A stretch of 19,795 nucleotides of DNA from JAGTRP01 sp050259815 (GCA_050259815.1 JBLNBI010000116.1:1-19795), one strand, 5' to 3'. Numbered from the stretch's first letter, positions 7,547 to 15,496 are shown. Program-made: numbers and translations. The notes: generated from the letters alone by a model not told the origin.

Positions 7547-8974
7547 TTACCCGGCGGCGCCCTGGAGGCGGGCCAGGGTCTTCAGGTATTCCCGGGCCTG
7601 GCTGGCGCAGGGGTGGTCGGGAAAGCGCTGGCAGAGCACGGTGAAAATCTGTTCCGCCATCTTGTCCTGGCGGAAATCCTCGCACAGGATCAGGGCGCTC
7701 AGGGCATAGACCTCGGGGATGAGAGGGTGGTTTTTGAACAGGCGGTCGAAGGAGCGCAGTATGTCCAGGGATAGCTTGGCATCCCGGGCCGTGCGCGCCG
7801 CCTTCGCCAGGGCCAGTACGGTGGCGGGGTCTTCCGGCCGGAACTCGGGCTTCCTTTCCCGGCAAAGGCGCAGGGCATCCAAGGCCTTGCCCGGCATCCC
7901 CTTGTTCAGTAGCAGCGGCATCAGGCGCTGGGCGTGGGAGAACAGGCGGTCATCCTTGCCGGCCAGGTGCAGCAGCCGGTGGTAGCGCAGCTGGAGATCG
8001 ACGTTTTCCGGCTCCATCCGCTGGGCCTCATAGGCGATGTCCAGGGCTTGGTCGATCTTGCCGGCGGTAATCAGGTCGGCAACGGGGTCCGCCTCCTGGT
8101 TCGGGGCGGAACCGTCGGCAGCATCTGGATTGTCGATTTCCAGCCCGAGCCGGCGATGGTACTGGTAGAGCACATAGCCCATCATGTTGAAGGCGATAAT
8201 CGTGAAGTACATCGCCGTCGCCGTGGACGCGAAGGTGGACAGGAACAGGCGTGGCCGTTGCCGGCTGAGCATGGAGAAGAAGGGTTCCAGGATGTATTCC
8301 ACGTCCTCGTCGGGGCTCGTCTGGTAAAGGGTCGCCTCGACCTCGGCCCATTTGGCGAGGAGGGGATCGAATCCCTTGGAATAGAGCCAGAAGGACACCA
8401 GCATCTGGGACGAGGAAAGGCAGAAGAGGAACAGGCAGAGGAGCAGGTAGGGCTTTCCCATGGCCCTGGCGATTTCCCAGCTCAGGTTGGGGGTGAGGCC
8501 GGCGGTGAGGCTGCGGGTCTGGACCAGCACCATGGTGGCGGCGGGCAGGATGAGCATGATGGCGAGGTTGGCCATCATGCTGGCCCCCTGGCCGAAAAGG
8601 GATGCCGCCATGCCGACCACGATGGAGGTGATGACGAACAGCCCGAAGAGCTTGTAGGGCATATGGACGAGGCTGTCGTCCTGTTCCCATGAGTAGTCGG
8701 CGGGGGAAAGGCGTCCCTGGGCCGTTTCGCACAGTACCCGGCTGCCGTGGCGCAGCAGGATGATCCAGGCCACGATGGTGAGCCCCCCGATGGCGACGAA
8801 CATCGACTGCATCCCCGATGCGAAGGTGCCGACCGCCGGTATGGCGCCGCACATGCAGATCCGGCCGAGGATCTGGGGGTGGCGCAGGGGAAAGCGGAAG
8901 AACTCGGGAATGCGGGTCCAGAAGGCCGGTGCGGTGATCGCATCCGACTCGGCTGTGGAGGTGGTGATGGCCAT
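7547..8974 (-). CDS. Polytopic membrane protein with C-terminal TPR-like domain, function unknown
   Basis: I do not recognise this family. The 475-residue product shows about five hydrophobic segments: roughly residues 55-75, 108-127, 132-152, 175-197 and 247-270. A basic, soluble C-terminal part (about 295-475) follows, with amphipathic helix pairs such as DLITAGKIDQALDIAYEAQRMEPENVDLQLRYH (residues 300-332), which read like TPR repeats. No catalytic motif is evident. The ATG at 8974 was chosen over an in-frame start at 9052 because a plausible promoter lies at 9005-9033, inside the longer reading. Its ribosome site is weak. It converges with the rhomboid gene, which also joins a membrane part to a helical-repeat tail, so a shared membrane-protein quality-control role is possible but speculative. 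Confidence 0.75.
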   Translation of the reverse strand: MAITTSTAESDAITAPAFWTRIPEFFRFPLRHPQILGRICMCGAIPAVGTFASGMQSMFVAIGGLTIVAWIILLRHGSRVLCETAQGRLSPADYSWEQDDSLVHMPYKLFGLFVITSIVVGMAASLFGQGASMMANLAIMLILPAATMVLVQTRSLTAGLTPNLSWEIARAMGKPYLLLCLFLFCLSSSQMLVSFWLYSKGFDPLLAKWAEVEATLYQTSPDEDVEYILEPFFSMLSRQRPRLFLSTFASTATAMYFTIIAFNMMGYVLYQYHRRLGLEIDNPDAADGSAPNQEADPVADLITAGKIDQALDIAYEAQRMEPENVDLQLRYHRLLHLAGKDDRLFSHAQRLMPLLLNKGMPGKALDALRLCRERKPEFRPEDPATVLALAKAARTARDAKLSLDILRSFDRLFKNHPLIPEVYALSALILCEDFRQDKMAEQIFTVLCQRFPDHPCASQAREYLKTLARLQGAAG

Positions 8975-9004
8975 TGTCTGGTGATCGGGGATGTAAATAC
9001 CATC

Positions 9005-9033
9005 AGCATAGTGCCTGGCGTATCGTCGGGCAA
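9005..9033 (-). promoter_or_regulatory. Candidate promoter of the unknown membrane protein gene
   Basis: Read leftwards, TTGCCC (9033-9028) and TATGCT (9010-9005) are separated by exactly 17 bases, each matching consensus at 4/6. It would give a leader of about 24 bases before the ATG at 8974. Confidence 0.35.
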
Positions 9034-9042
9034 TTCCGGGCG

Positions 9043-9065
9043 CCGTTGCCACTGGTGGGCAACGG
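9043..9065. promoter_or_regulatory. 8-bp dyad between divergent promoters
   Basis: CCGTTGCC (9043-9050) and GGCAACGG (9058-9065) are a perfect inverted repeat around a 7-base spacer. It sits about 10 bases upstream of the -35 of the leftward promoter and about 40 bases upstream of the folD -10. This position suits an operator or activator site. No regulator is assigned. Confidence 0.35.
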
Positions 9066-9100
9066 GTGGGAATGGGGAGTGAATCCTGGTCGGCGGATTC

Positions 9101-9109
9101 TGGTAAAAT
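9101..9109 (+). promoter_or_regulatory. Candidate extended -10 promoter of folD operon
   Basis: TGG followed by TAAAAT (9104-9109) is an extended -10 element (TGnTAAAAT) with 5/6 match to consensus. The -35 position is poor, which is common for extended -10 promoters. Transcription would start near 9116, a few bases before the leader hairpin. Confidence 0.5.
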
Positions 9110-9123
9110 CCTGAAAGTTCAAA

Positions 9124-9157
9124 GGGAAAGGCCCCGGCCTTTCCCCTTTTCTTTTTT
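9124..9157 (+). terminator. Intrinsic-terminator-like hairpin in the folD leader (possible attenuator)
   Basis: GGGAAAGGCC (9124-9133) and GGCCTTTCCC (9136-9145) are perfectly complementary, giving about a 9-bp stem with a 4-base loop. It is followed at once by CTTTTCTTTTTT (9146-9157). The T-run is on the right-hand side only, so it acts on rightward transcription. It lies between the likely folD transcript start (near 9116) and the folD ATG (9171), where a terminator would block the operon's own expression unless it is regulated. Confidence 0.7.
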
Positions 9158-9170
9158 GGATGGGTTGAAG

Positions 9171-10025
9171 ATGACGGCTCAAATTATCGACGGCAACGCC
9201 CTGGCCCAGGAACTGCGCCAGAGTTTCAAGGCCCGGGTGGAAGCCCTGGCAGCCAAGGGGCATCGCCCCGGTCTGGCGGTGGTCCTGGTGGGTGAGAACC
9301 CGGCGTCCCAGGTTTATGTGCGCAACAAGGTCAATGCCTGCGTCAATGTGGGCATGCATTCCGAAAAAATCACCTACGACGCCGACGTCGATCAGGCCAC
9401 CGTCCTCGCCAAGATCGCCGAGCTGAACGCCGATTCCAACATCCACGGCATCCTGGTCCAGCTTCCCCTGCCCAAGCACTTCGACGAAGAGAAGGTCCTC
9501 GAAGCCATTTCCGCCGAGAAGGATGTGGACGGTTTCCACGCCGAGAACGTCGGTGCCCTCGCCCAGGGCAATCCCCGCTTCATCGCCTGCACCCCCTACG
9601 GCGTCATGAAGATGTTCGAGAAGGGCGGCGTCGATCTCGCCGGCAAGGAAGCCGTGGTGGTGGGCCGCTCCAACATCGTCGGCAAGCCCATGGCCCTGCT
9701 GCTTATCAACGCCGGCGCCACCGTCACCGTCTGCCATTCCAAGACCAAGGATCTCAATTTCCATACCCGGCGCGCCGACATCCTGGTGGCCGCCGTCGGC
9801 AAGCCCAAGATGATTACCGGCGACATGATCAAGCCTGGCGCCGTGGTCATCGACGTGGGCATCAACCGCCTGCCGGATGGGAAACTCTGCGGCGACGTGG
9901 ATTTCGACTCCTGCGCTGAAGTCGCCTCCCTCATCACCCCCGTGCCCGGCGGCGTCGGTCCCATGACCATCACCATGCTGCTGGCCAACACCATCGAAGC
10001 CGCTGAGCGAAAGGCCGCCCAATGA
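9171..10025 (+). CDS. folD: Bifunctional methylenetetrahydrofolate dehydrogenase / cyclohydrolase
   Basis: FolD interconverts 5,10-methylene-THF, methenyl-THF and 10-formyl-THF in the cytoplasm, supplying formyl groups for purine synthesis. It has 284 residues (E. coli 288). The active-site segment ASQVYVRNK gives Y49 and K53, and the KDVDGFH motif (117-123) carries the conserved aspartate. The NAD(P)-binding GRSNIVGKPMALLL motif and the C-terminal PVPGGVGPMTITMLLANT signature are present. The ATG at 9171 fits the family N-terminus (MTAQIIDGNALA); the frame is open upstream but contains the promoter and hairpin. It is first in the folD-purE-purK-sua5 operon and overlaps purE as ATGA. Confidence 0.97.
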   Translation: MTAQIIDGNALAQELRQSFKARVEALAAKGHRPGLAVVLVGENPASQVYVRNKVNACVNVGMHSEKITYDADVDQATVLAKIAELNADSNIHGILVQLPLPKHFDEEKVLEAISAEKDVDGFHAENVGALAQGNPRFIACTPYGVMKMFEKGGVDLAGKEAVVVGRSNIVGKPMALLLINAGATVTVCHSKTKDLNFHTRRADILVAAVGKPKMITGDMIKPGAVVIDVGINRLPDGKLCGDVDFDSCAEVASLITPVPGGVGPMTITMLLANTIEAAERKAAQ

Positions 10026-10522
10026 ACGCAGTGAAGCATCCCCTGGTCGGCGTCGTCATGGGCTCCGATTCCGACTGGCCCACCATGCAGGCGGCGGCCG
10101 TCATCCTCAAGGAATTCGGCGTCCATTTCGAGGCCAAGGTGGTTTCCGCCCACCGCACCCCGGACCTCCTCTTCGACTACGCCGCCATGGCCAGCGAGCG
10201 GGGTCTGAAAGCCATCATCGCCGGGGCCGGCGGCGCCGCCCACCTGCCGGGCATGCTGGCCGCCAAGACCACCGTGCCGGTGCTGGGCGTGCCGGTCCAG
10301 TCCAAGGCCCTGTCCGGCCAGGATTCCCTGCTCTCCATCGTCCAGATGCCCAAGGGCATTCCGGTGGCCACCTTCGCCATCGGCGAGGCCGGCGCCGCCA
10401 ATGCCGCACTCTTCGCCGTCGCCATGCTGGCCAACGAGGACAAGGAATTGGCCGCCAGGCTGGAAGCCTTCCGCCAGGCCCAGGCCGAAAAGGTCCTGGC
10501 CATGAAGCTGCCCGAGGTCTGA
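10022..10522 (+). CDS. purE: N5-carboxyaminoimidazole ribonucleotide mutase
   Basis: PurE class I moves the carboxyl group of N5-CAIR to give CAIR in purine synthesis, directly after PurK. The 166-residue product shows the phosphate-binding GSDSDWPTM motif, SAHRTP with the catalytic histidine (H44), and AGAGGAAHLPGM. The ATG overlaps the folD stop by four bases. purK follows after two bases. All catalytic landmarks are intact. Confidence 0.97.
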   Translation: MNAVKHPLVGVVMGSDSDWPTMQAAAVILKEFGVHFEAKVVSAHRTPDLLFDYAAMASERGLKAIIAGAGGAAHLPGMLAAKTTVPVLGVPVQSKALSGQDSLLSIVQMPKGIPVATFAIGEAGAANAALFAVAMLANEDKELAARLEAFRQAQAEKVLAMKLPEV

Positions 10523-10524
10523 GC

Positions 10525-11667
10525 GTGATTCTCCCGCCCGCCACCCTGGGGATGCTGGGAGGCGGCCAGCTCGGCCGCTTCTTCGTCGCCGCCGCCCACG
10601 AGATGGGTTACAAGGTCTGGGTTCTGGACCCCGATGCCAACAGCCCCGCCGGCCAGATCGCCGACCGGCACCTGGCCGCCGACTACAACGATTTCGCAGC
10701 CCTCGACACCCTGGCCCAGGGTTGCGCCGCCATCACCACGGAATTCGAGAACGTCCCGGCGGAAACCCTGGACTACCTCGCCAAGTTCGTGCCGGTGCGC
10801 CCCTCCGCCGCCGCCGTGGCGGTGTGCCAGAACCGCATCGCCGAGAAGACCTTCCTTAAGGACAACGGCCTGCCCCACGGCCCCTTCGCCGCCATCCGTA
10901 GCGAGGACGACCTGCGCAATGCCGACGGCGCCCTGTTCCCCGCCATCCTCAAGGTGGCCCGCTTCGGCTACGACGGCAAGGGCCAGGCGGTGGTGAACAG
11001 CCGGGAAGAGGCACTGCTGGCCTTCGCCAATTTCAAGGGCGAAGCCTGCGTCCTGGAGCAGAAGCTGTCCCTGGACTACGAGGTTTCCGTGGTCCTGGCC
11101 CGGGACGAGAACGGCAAGGTGCAATGCTTCCCCACCGGCGAGAACCAGCACATGCGGGGCATCCTGGACGTTTCCATCGTCCCCGCCCGGGCCTCCGCCT
11201 GCGTGCGCAGCGACGCCGAGGACATTGCCGCCCGCATCGCCGACAAGCTGGGCTACATCGGCACCATGGGGGTGGAGTTCTTCATGAGCCGGGGCAAGCT
11301 CTACGTCAATGAAATGGCCCCCCGGCCCCACAACAGCGGCCACTACACCATCGACGCCTGCGTCACCGACCAGTTCGAGCAGCAGGTCCGCGCCCTGTGC
11401 GGCCTGCCCCTGGGCGAGCCCCGGGCCCATTCCGCGGCGGTCATGGTCAATCTCCTGGGCGACCTGTGGTTCGATGGCGACCACTACCGGGAACCGGACT
11501 GGTCCAGGTTTTACGCCGTGCCCAACCTGAAGCTCCACCTCTACGGCAAGCACCACGCCCGCCACGGGCGCAAGATGGGCCACTTCACCGTTATCGGCGA
11601 GGATGCGGCCAAGGTGCTGGAAGCCGCCCTGTCCGCCCGGTCCGCCATCGGCATCAAGGACGAATGA
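10525..11667 (+). CDS. purK: 5-(carboxyamino)imidazole ribonucleotide synthase
   Basis: PurK is an ATP-grasp enzyme that uses ATP and bicarbonate to carboxylate AIR, making the substrate of PurE. The 380-residue protein has the N-terminal GMLGGGQLGRF motif, the EKTFLKDNGLP start of the ATP-grasp fold, KVARFGYDGKGQ (glycine-rich loop), and NEMAPRPHNSGHYTIDA near the metal site. The start is GTG at 10525, with GAGG seven bases upstream; the first in-frame ATG (10552) would remove part of the conserved N-terminus. The stop overlaps the next start as ATGA. Confidence 0.95.
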   Translation: MILPPATLGMLGGGQLGRFFVAAAHEMGYKVWVLDPDANSPAGQIADRHLAADYNDFAALDTLAQGCAAITTEFENVPAETLDYLAKFVPVRPSAAAVAVCQNRIAEKTFLKDNGLPHGPFAAIRSEDDLRNADGALFPAILKVARFGYDGKGQAVVNSREEALLAFANFKGEACVLEQKLSLDYEVSVVLARDENGKVQCFPTGENQHMRGILDVSIVPARASACVRSDAEDIAARIADKLGYIGTMGVEFFMSRGKLYVNEMAPRPHNSGHYTIDACVTDQFEQQVRALCGLPLGEPRAHSAAVMVNLLGDLWFDGDHYREPDWSRFYAVPNLKLHLYGKHHARHGRKMGHFTVIGEDAAKVLEAALSARSAIGIKDE

Positions 11668-12656
11668 CCCCGAGCGACGCCGATTACCGCCGTGCCGTCG
11701 AACTGCTGACGGCCGGCGAGCTGGTGGCCTTCCCCACCGAGACGGTGTACGGCCTCGGGGCGGACGCCGCCAATCCGGCGGCGGTGGCCAAGATTTTCGC
11801 CGCCAAGGGCCGTCCGGCGGATCATCCTTTGATCGTCCATGTGCCCGGCCACGACTGGATCGGGCATTGGGCGGAACACGTCCCCGACGCCGCCTGGGAA
11901 CTGGCCGAGGCCTTCTGGCCGGGGCCGCTCACCCTCATCCTCAAGAAGCAGGCCTGGGTGCCGGACGCCGTGACCGGCGGCCAGGATACTGTCGGCCTGC
12001 GGGTCCCCGGCCATCCCGTCGCCATCGAGCTGCTGCGCCGCTTCGCCGCTGCCGGCACCAAGGGCGGCATCGCCGCCCCTTCCGCCAACCGCTTCGGGCG
12101 CATCAGCCCCACCATCGCTGCTCATGTGGAGGAGGAACTGGGCGACCGGGTGCCGCTCGTCCTGGACGGCGGCGCCTGCCAGGTGGGTATCGAATCCACC
12201 ATCATCGACTGCTCCCGGGACGAACCGGTCATCCTGCGTCCCGGCCATGTCACGCCGGAGGTGATCGGCGACGTCCTCGGTACGGTGCCCGCCATCGAGA
12301 CGGCGGCCGGCGCCCCCCGGGTTTCCGGTTCCCTGGAGGCCCATTACGCTCCGGTCACGCCCCTGCGGCTGGTGGCGTCCGACCGCCTCCTGGACATCCT
12401 CAACGCCCTGCGCCACAGCGGCCGTAGCTGCGCCGTCCTCGGCCACAGCCAGCCGCCCCAGGCCGGCATGCCCCACGTCTTCCGGCTGCTGCCGGCGGAC
12501 CCGGTGGGCTATGCCCACGAACTCTACGCTGCCCTGCGGGACCTGGACCACGCAGGAGTCGAGCTGATCGTGGTCGAGGCCCTGCCCCAAGGTCCCGGCT
12601 GGGCAGCGGTGGCCGACCGCCTGCGCCGCGCCGCCGCCGGAGCCGGCCAGGGCTAA
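11664..12656 (+). CDS. Threonylcarbamoyl-AMP synthase, Sua5 type
   Basis: Sua5/TsaC enzymes make threonylcarbamoyl-AMP from threonine, bicarbonate and ATP for the t6A base next to the anticodon of ANN-decoding tRNAs. The YrdC domain (about 1-205) shows PTETVYGLGADA, AKGRPADHPL, EAFWPGPLTLIL and APSANRFGRISPT. The ~120-residue C-terminal extension, beginning near PRVSGSLEAHYAPVTPL, is the Sua5 domain, so the 330-residue protein is the long Sua5 form rather than short TsaC. It overlaps purK by ATGA, suggesting coupled translation with the purine genes. Its TAA overlaps the stop of the convergent sensor kinase. Confidence 0.93.
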   Translation: MTPSDADYRRAVELLTAGELVAFPTETVYGLGADAANPAAVAKIFAAKGRPADHPLIVHVPGHDWIGHWAEHVPDAAWELAEAFWPGPLTLILKKQAWVPDAVTGGQDTVGLRVPGHPVAIELLRRFAAAGTKGGIAAPSANRFGRISPTIAAHVEEELGDRVPLVLDGGACQVGIESTIIDCSRDEPVILRPGHVTPEVIGDVLGTVPAIETAAGAPRVSGSLEAHYAPVTPLRLVASDRLLDILNALRHSGRSCAVLGHSQPPQAGMPHVFRLLPADPVGYAHELYAALRDLDHAGVELIVVEALPQGPGWAAVADRLRRAAAGAGQG

Positions 12657-14887
12657 TCGCCCTCTTCGACGGGCAGGGCGAAATAGAAGGTGGCCCCCTG
12701 GTCCACCTGGCTCTCCGCCCAGACCCGCCCGCCGTGCTTGGTCACGATGCGATGGACGATGGCCAGCCCGACCCCGGTCCCCGGGAAGCGCTCCGCCTTG
12801 TGGTAGCGCTTGAATACTCCGAACAGATGGGTGGCCTGGGCCATGTGGAAGCCCACGCCGTTGTCCCGGACGAAATAGTGCCGTTCGCTGTCCTCGCTGA
12901 GGCAACCGATTTCCACCCGGGGTTGGGGCCGGGGGCGGCTGAACTTCACCGCGTTGGCGATCAGGTTCATCCAGACTTGCCGCAGCAGGGCCTTGTCCCC
13001 CTGGGCCGGCGGCAGGTCGCCGACGGTGAAGGCATCCGCAGTGCAATCCCCGGTCTGGCATAGCTCCTCGATCACTTCCCGGGCCAGTTTCGCCATGTCC
13101 ACGCTGCCGCGGGTGATGGGTGCCTGGCCCAGGCGGGCGAAGGCGAGGAGGTCGTCGATCAGGTGGCCCATGCGGACGCTGCTGTCCAGGATGACCTCCA
13201 GGAGCCGCCGCCCCTCCGGGTCCAGCCCCCCGCCGTGCTCCTCTTCCAGGAGGCGGGCGAAGCCGTTGATGGCCCGCAGGGGCGCCCGCAGGTCGTGGGA
13301 AACCGAGTAGCTGAAGCTCTCCAATTCCCGGTTCACCTCCGCCAACTGCTCCACCTGGTGCTGGAGTTCGGTGTTGAGCTGGCTGATCCGCCGCTCCGTT
13401 TCCCGGCGCTCGCTGATGTCCCGCAGGATGGCGGTGAAGAAGATGCCGTCTCCGGTGGACCAGTCGGCCAGGGAAATTTCGATGGGGAATTCCGATCCAT
13501 CCTTGCGGCGCCCTTCCAGGGTGACGGTGCGGCCGATGATGCGGTGCTCGCCGGTGGCGAGGAAGCGCCGGAAGCCTTCATCGTGGGCCTCCCGCAGGCG
13601 CTCCGGGACGAGCAGGGCCAGGGGTCGGCCGAGGACTTCCGGACGCCGGTAGCCGAACAGGTTCTCCGCTGCCCGGTTGAAATAGGTGATGCGCCCTTCG
13701 CCATCCGCCGAGACGATGGCCTCGTTGGCGGTTTCGGCCGCGGCGCGCAACTGCTCCCGGCTCTCCCGCAGGGCGGCGGTCATGTCCTCGGCCAGGACGG
13801 TGGCGCGCCGGCGCAGGGTGGCTAGGGACCAGACCACCACGAACAGCAGCAGGCTGATGACCGTGCCGGTCATTAGGATCAGGCGGGGGCGCTCGTAGGA
13901 GGTGCCGGAGGTGAAGGCGGGGAGGGCGTCCACCCGGACGGTCCAGGGGCGCCCGGCGACGGTGATGTGGCGGACCTCGGTGAGGCTGGCGGGGCGGGGC
14001 GGGCTTTCCCAAGGGCGGCTGTCGTACATGAGGTTCGCTTCGTCGGTGCCGTCGCCGTCGTAGATGCGTAGCGCCACATCGGGCAGGCTGGGGCCGAGGA
14101 TGCCCGCCATCAGGTCGGCGGCCCGAAAGGGGCTGAAGACATAGCCCAGGAGGGCTTCCCTGCGCTGGGCTGGGGTGTCGGTGGGCTCGCCGTGGCGATA
14201 GACCGGCAGGTACATGAGGAAGCCGGATTGGATATCCCTCTCGGTCTCCTGCACCAGGATCACCTTCCCCGACAGGGCGGCGTTCCCGGTGTCCCGGGCT
14301 GCCTCCATGGCCTCCCGGCGGGTAGGTTCGGTGAACATGTCGAAGCCGAAGGCGCGGATGTTGCGCCAGTCGAAGGGCTCGATATAGACGATGGCGGTGT
14401 ACTCCCCCCGGTCCCCCTGGGGGCGCACGTCGTAGTCGGGAAAGCCTTCTGCCCGGACCGCCCGGACGTGGTTTTCCAGCTGTTCCGGGAGAAGGTGCCG
14501 GGCGAAGCCGAGGCCCAGGATGCCGGGATAGTTCCTGGCCAGCTGCAAGGCGGCGACATAGCGGCGCCATTCCTGCCGGGTGACCTGACCGGAGGCGTCG
14601 AACAGCCCCCGGGCGCCCAGCAGTACCTGCTCCTGGGCCTGCATCCGGGCCTGGATGGCGGAAACGGTCTCATCCACCCGGTCTTGGAAGCGGGTCCGGG
14701 TCTCCCGCTGGATATCCCGGGTGGCGCCATGCCAGGTCAAGGTGGTGAGGAAGAGGCAGCCAATCAGGGTGGTCCAGGCGAAGAGGGTGGCCAGCCGGGC
14801 CGGTAGGGGCAGTTCTTTCCGCCAGTTGTGTTCTTTGTTTCCGACACGCCGGGTTGCGGCGGTCGGTCCGTGTCGGAAATAGTCCAT
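12653..14887 (-). CDS. Membrane sensor histidine kinase: CHASE - PAS - HisKA - HATPase
   Basis: A 744-residue inner-membrane kinase. Order: TM1 (about 31-52); a ~280-residue periplasmic CHASE-type ligand domain, with stretches such as GFARHLLPEQLENHVRAVRAEG and IEPFDWRNIRAFGFDMFTEP; TM2 (about 336-356); a PAS domain (about 378-490) ending in DISERRETE; HisKA with SHDLRAP (phospho-acceptor H531); and HATPase_c with N-box LIANAVKFS, DNGVGF and GTGVGLAIV. The family senses small extracellular signals. No regulator of matching type adjoins it, so it is orphan-like; the receiver-only protein at 16184 is a possible partner. The ATG at 14887 is chosen over a TTG at 14989; AGGA lies upstream. Its stop overlaps that of the sua5-like gene. 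Confidence 0.9.
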   Translation of the reverse strand: MDYFRHGPTAATRRVGNKEHNWRKELPLPARLATLFAWTTLIGCLFLTTLTWHGATRDIQRETRTRFQDRVDETVSAIQARMQAQEQVLLGARGLFDASGQVTRQEWRRYVAALQLARNYPGILGLGFARHLLPEQLENHVRAVRAEGFPDYDVRPQGDRGEYTAIVYIEPFDWRNIRAFGFDMFTEPTRREAMEAARDTGNAALSGKVILVQETERDIQSGFLMYLPVYRHGEPTDTPAQRREALLGYVFSPFRAADLMAGILGPSLPDVALRIYDGDGTDEANLMYDSRPWESPPRPASLTEVRHITVAGRPWTVRVDALPAFTSGTSYERPRLILMTGTVISLLLFVVVWSLATLRRRATVLAEDMTAALRESREQLRAAAETANEAIVSADGEGRITYFNRAAENLFGYRRPEVLGRPLALLVPERLREAHDEGFRRFLATGEHRIIGRTVTLEGRRKDGSEFPIEISLADWSTGDGIFFTAILRDISERRETERRISQLNTELQHQVEQLAEVNRELESFSYSVSHDLRAPLRAINGFARLLEEEHGGGLDPEGRRLLEVILDSSVRMGHLIDDLLAFARLGQAPITRGSVDMAKLAREVIEELCQTGDCTADAFTVGDLPPAQGDKALLRQVWMNLIANAVKFSRPRPQPRVEIGCLSEDSERHYFVRDNGVGFHMAQATHLFGVFKRYHKAERFPGTGVGLAIVHRIVTKHGGRVWAESQVDQGATFYFALPVEEGD

Positions 14888-15016
14888 CCAACCGCCCGTC
14901 CTTTCCCGACCAGTAGACGCCTCGGGGCGGTCGTAGTGCCGGGAAAATGCCCGGAACCGGCCAAGCCCCCGCCCATTGGGCAGGATCAATCGGCAAAAAA
15001 TGGGGTATTGGGTTTA

Positions 15017-15045
15017 TTGTGCGCTGCACCATGGCATGGTCTTAT
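15017..15045 (+). promoter_or_regulatory. Candidate phasin promoter with overlapping GTGC-GCT-GCAC dyad
   Basis: TTGTGC (15017-15022) and TCTTAT (15040-15045) are 17 bases apart, giving a modest sigma70-like promoter (3/6 and 4/6). The dyad GTGC-GCT-GCAC (15019-15029) overlaps the -35 and downstream bases. PHB-regulon repressors of the PhaR type bind GC-dyads of this general kind near phasin promoters, so a PhaR operator is possible; this is inference from position and composition only. Confidence 0.3.
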
Positions 15046-15103
15046 GACTCCCGGAGAAGCCTTCGCCTCCCCCCGAACAACCCAACATCTGGAGAAGACC
15101 CCC

Positions 15104-15451
15104 ATGACCATCAACGCCTTCGCTTCCGTTTCCGTGGAATCCCTGCTCGCCCCCTTCCAGGCCATCTCCAACCTGGCCGCGGAAAAAGCCGGGAAACTTG
15201 CCAACATCCAGCTGACCGCCCTGGAAACCTACCTGGCGGTGGGCATCAACCAGTGCAAGGCGGTCGCGGCCGTCCATACCCCGGAGGACTTCCAGGTCCT
15301 GGCCGGCAAGCAGTCGGAGCTGTTCAAGCTCCTGGGCGAGAAGGCCGTGGTGGATATGCAGCAGATCATGCTCCTGGGCAGCGAATTCGGCGCCGAGGTG
15401 CAGAACGCCGTGCTGGAGAGCACCAAGCCCCTGACTACCGGGCTCCAGTGA
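15104..15451 (+). CDS. Small phasin-family protein
   Basis: Phasins coat polyhydroxyalkanoate granules and control their size and number. This 115-residue protein is helical and amphipathic, with the features of the family: an N-terminal LLAPFQAISNLAAEKAGKLANIQLTALETYL segment, the HTPEDFQVLAGKQSELFKLLGEKA core, and no signal peptide. It is shorter than typical PhaP proteins, which are roughly 140-190 residues, as the C-terminal helix ends early at TKPLTTGLQ. The start is ATG 15104 with GGAGA eight bases upstream; the frame is open upstream but the region there looks like a promoter. It reads towards a NarL-type regulator 87 bases on. Confidence 0.8.
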   Translation: MTINAFASVSVESLLAPFQAISNLAAEKAGKLANIQLTALETYLAVGINQCKAVAAVHTPEDFQVLAGKQSELFKLLGEKAVVDMQQIMLLGSEFGAEVQNAVLESTKPLTTGLQ

Positions 15452-15496
15452 GGGGCTGAGCCCCGTCCTGCCTGAACCAAAGGGGCCGGACGGGGC
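15452..15496 (+). other. Competing hairpins after the phasin gene
   Basis: GGGGC-tga-GCCCC (15452-15464) starts right after the stop codon. GCCCCGTCC (15460-15468) also pairs perfectly over 9 bp with GGACGGGGC (15488-15496). The two structures share the GCCCC segment and exclude each other. No T-run follows, so a classical intrinsic terminator is not shown. They could act as an mRNA 3'-end stabiliser or a weak or Rho-assisted terminator before the regulator genes. Confidence 0.5.

Noticed and set aside
6135..7865. 576-codon leftward open frame across the rhomboid gene
   Set aside because: It is antisense to a gene with intact rhomboid catalytic residues and runs into the opposing gene in another frame; no domain is recognisable.
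10177..11583. 468-codon open frame antisense to purE/purK
   Set aside because: Shadow of high-GC coding sequence; both purE and purK have all motifs.
14939..14954. CCGGG/CCCGG hairpin upstream of the CHASE-PAS kinase
   Set aside because: Only 5 bp with no T-run; expected by chance in GC-rich DNA.
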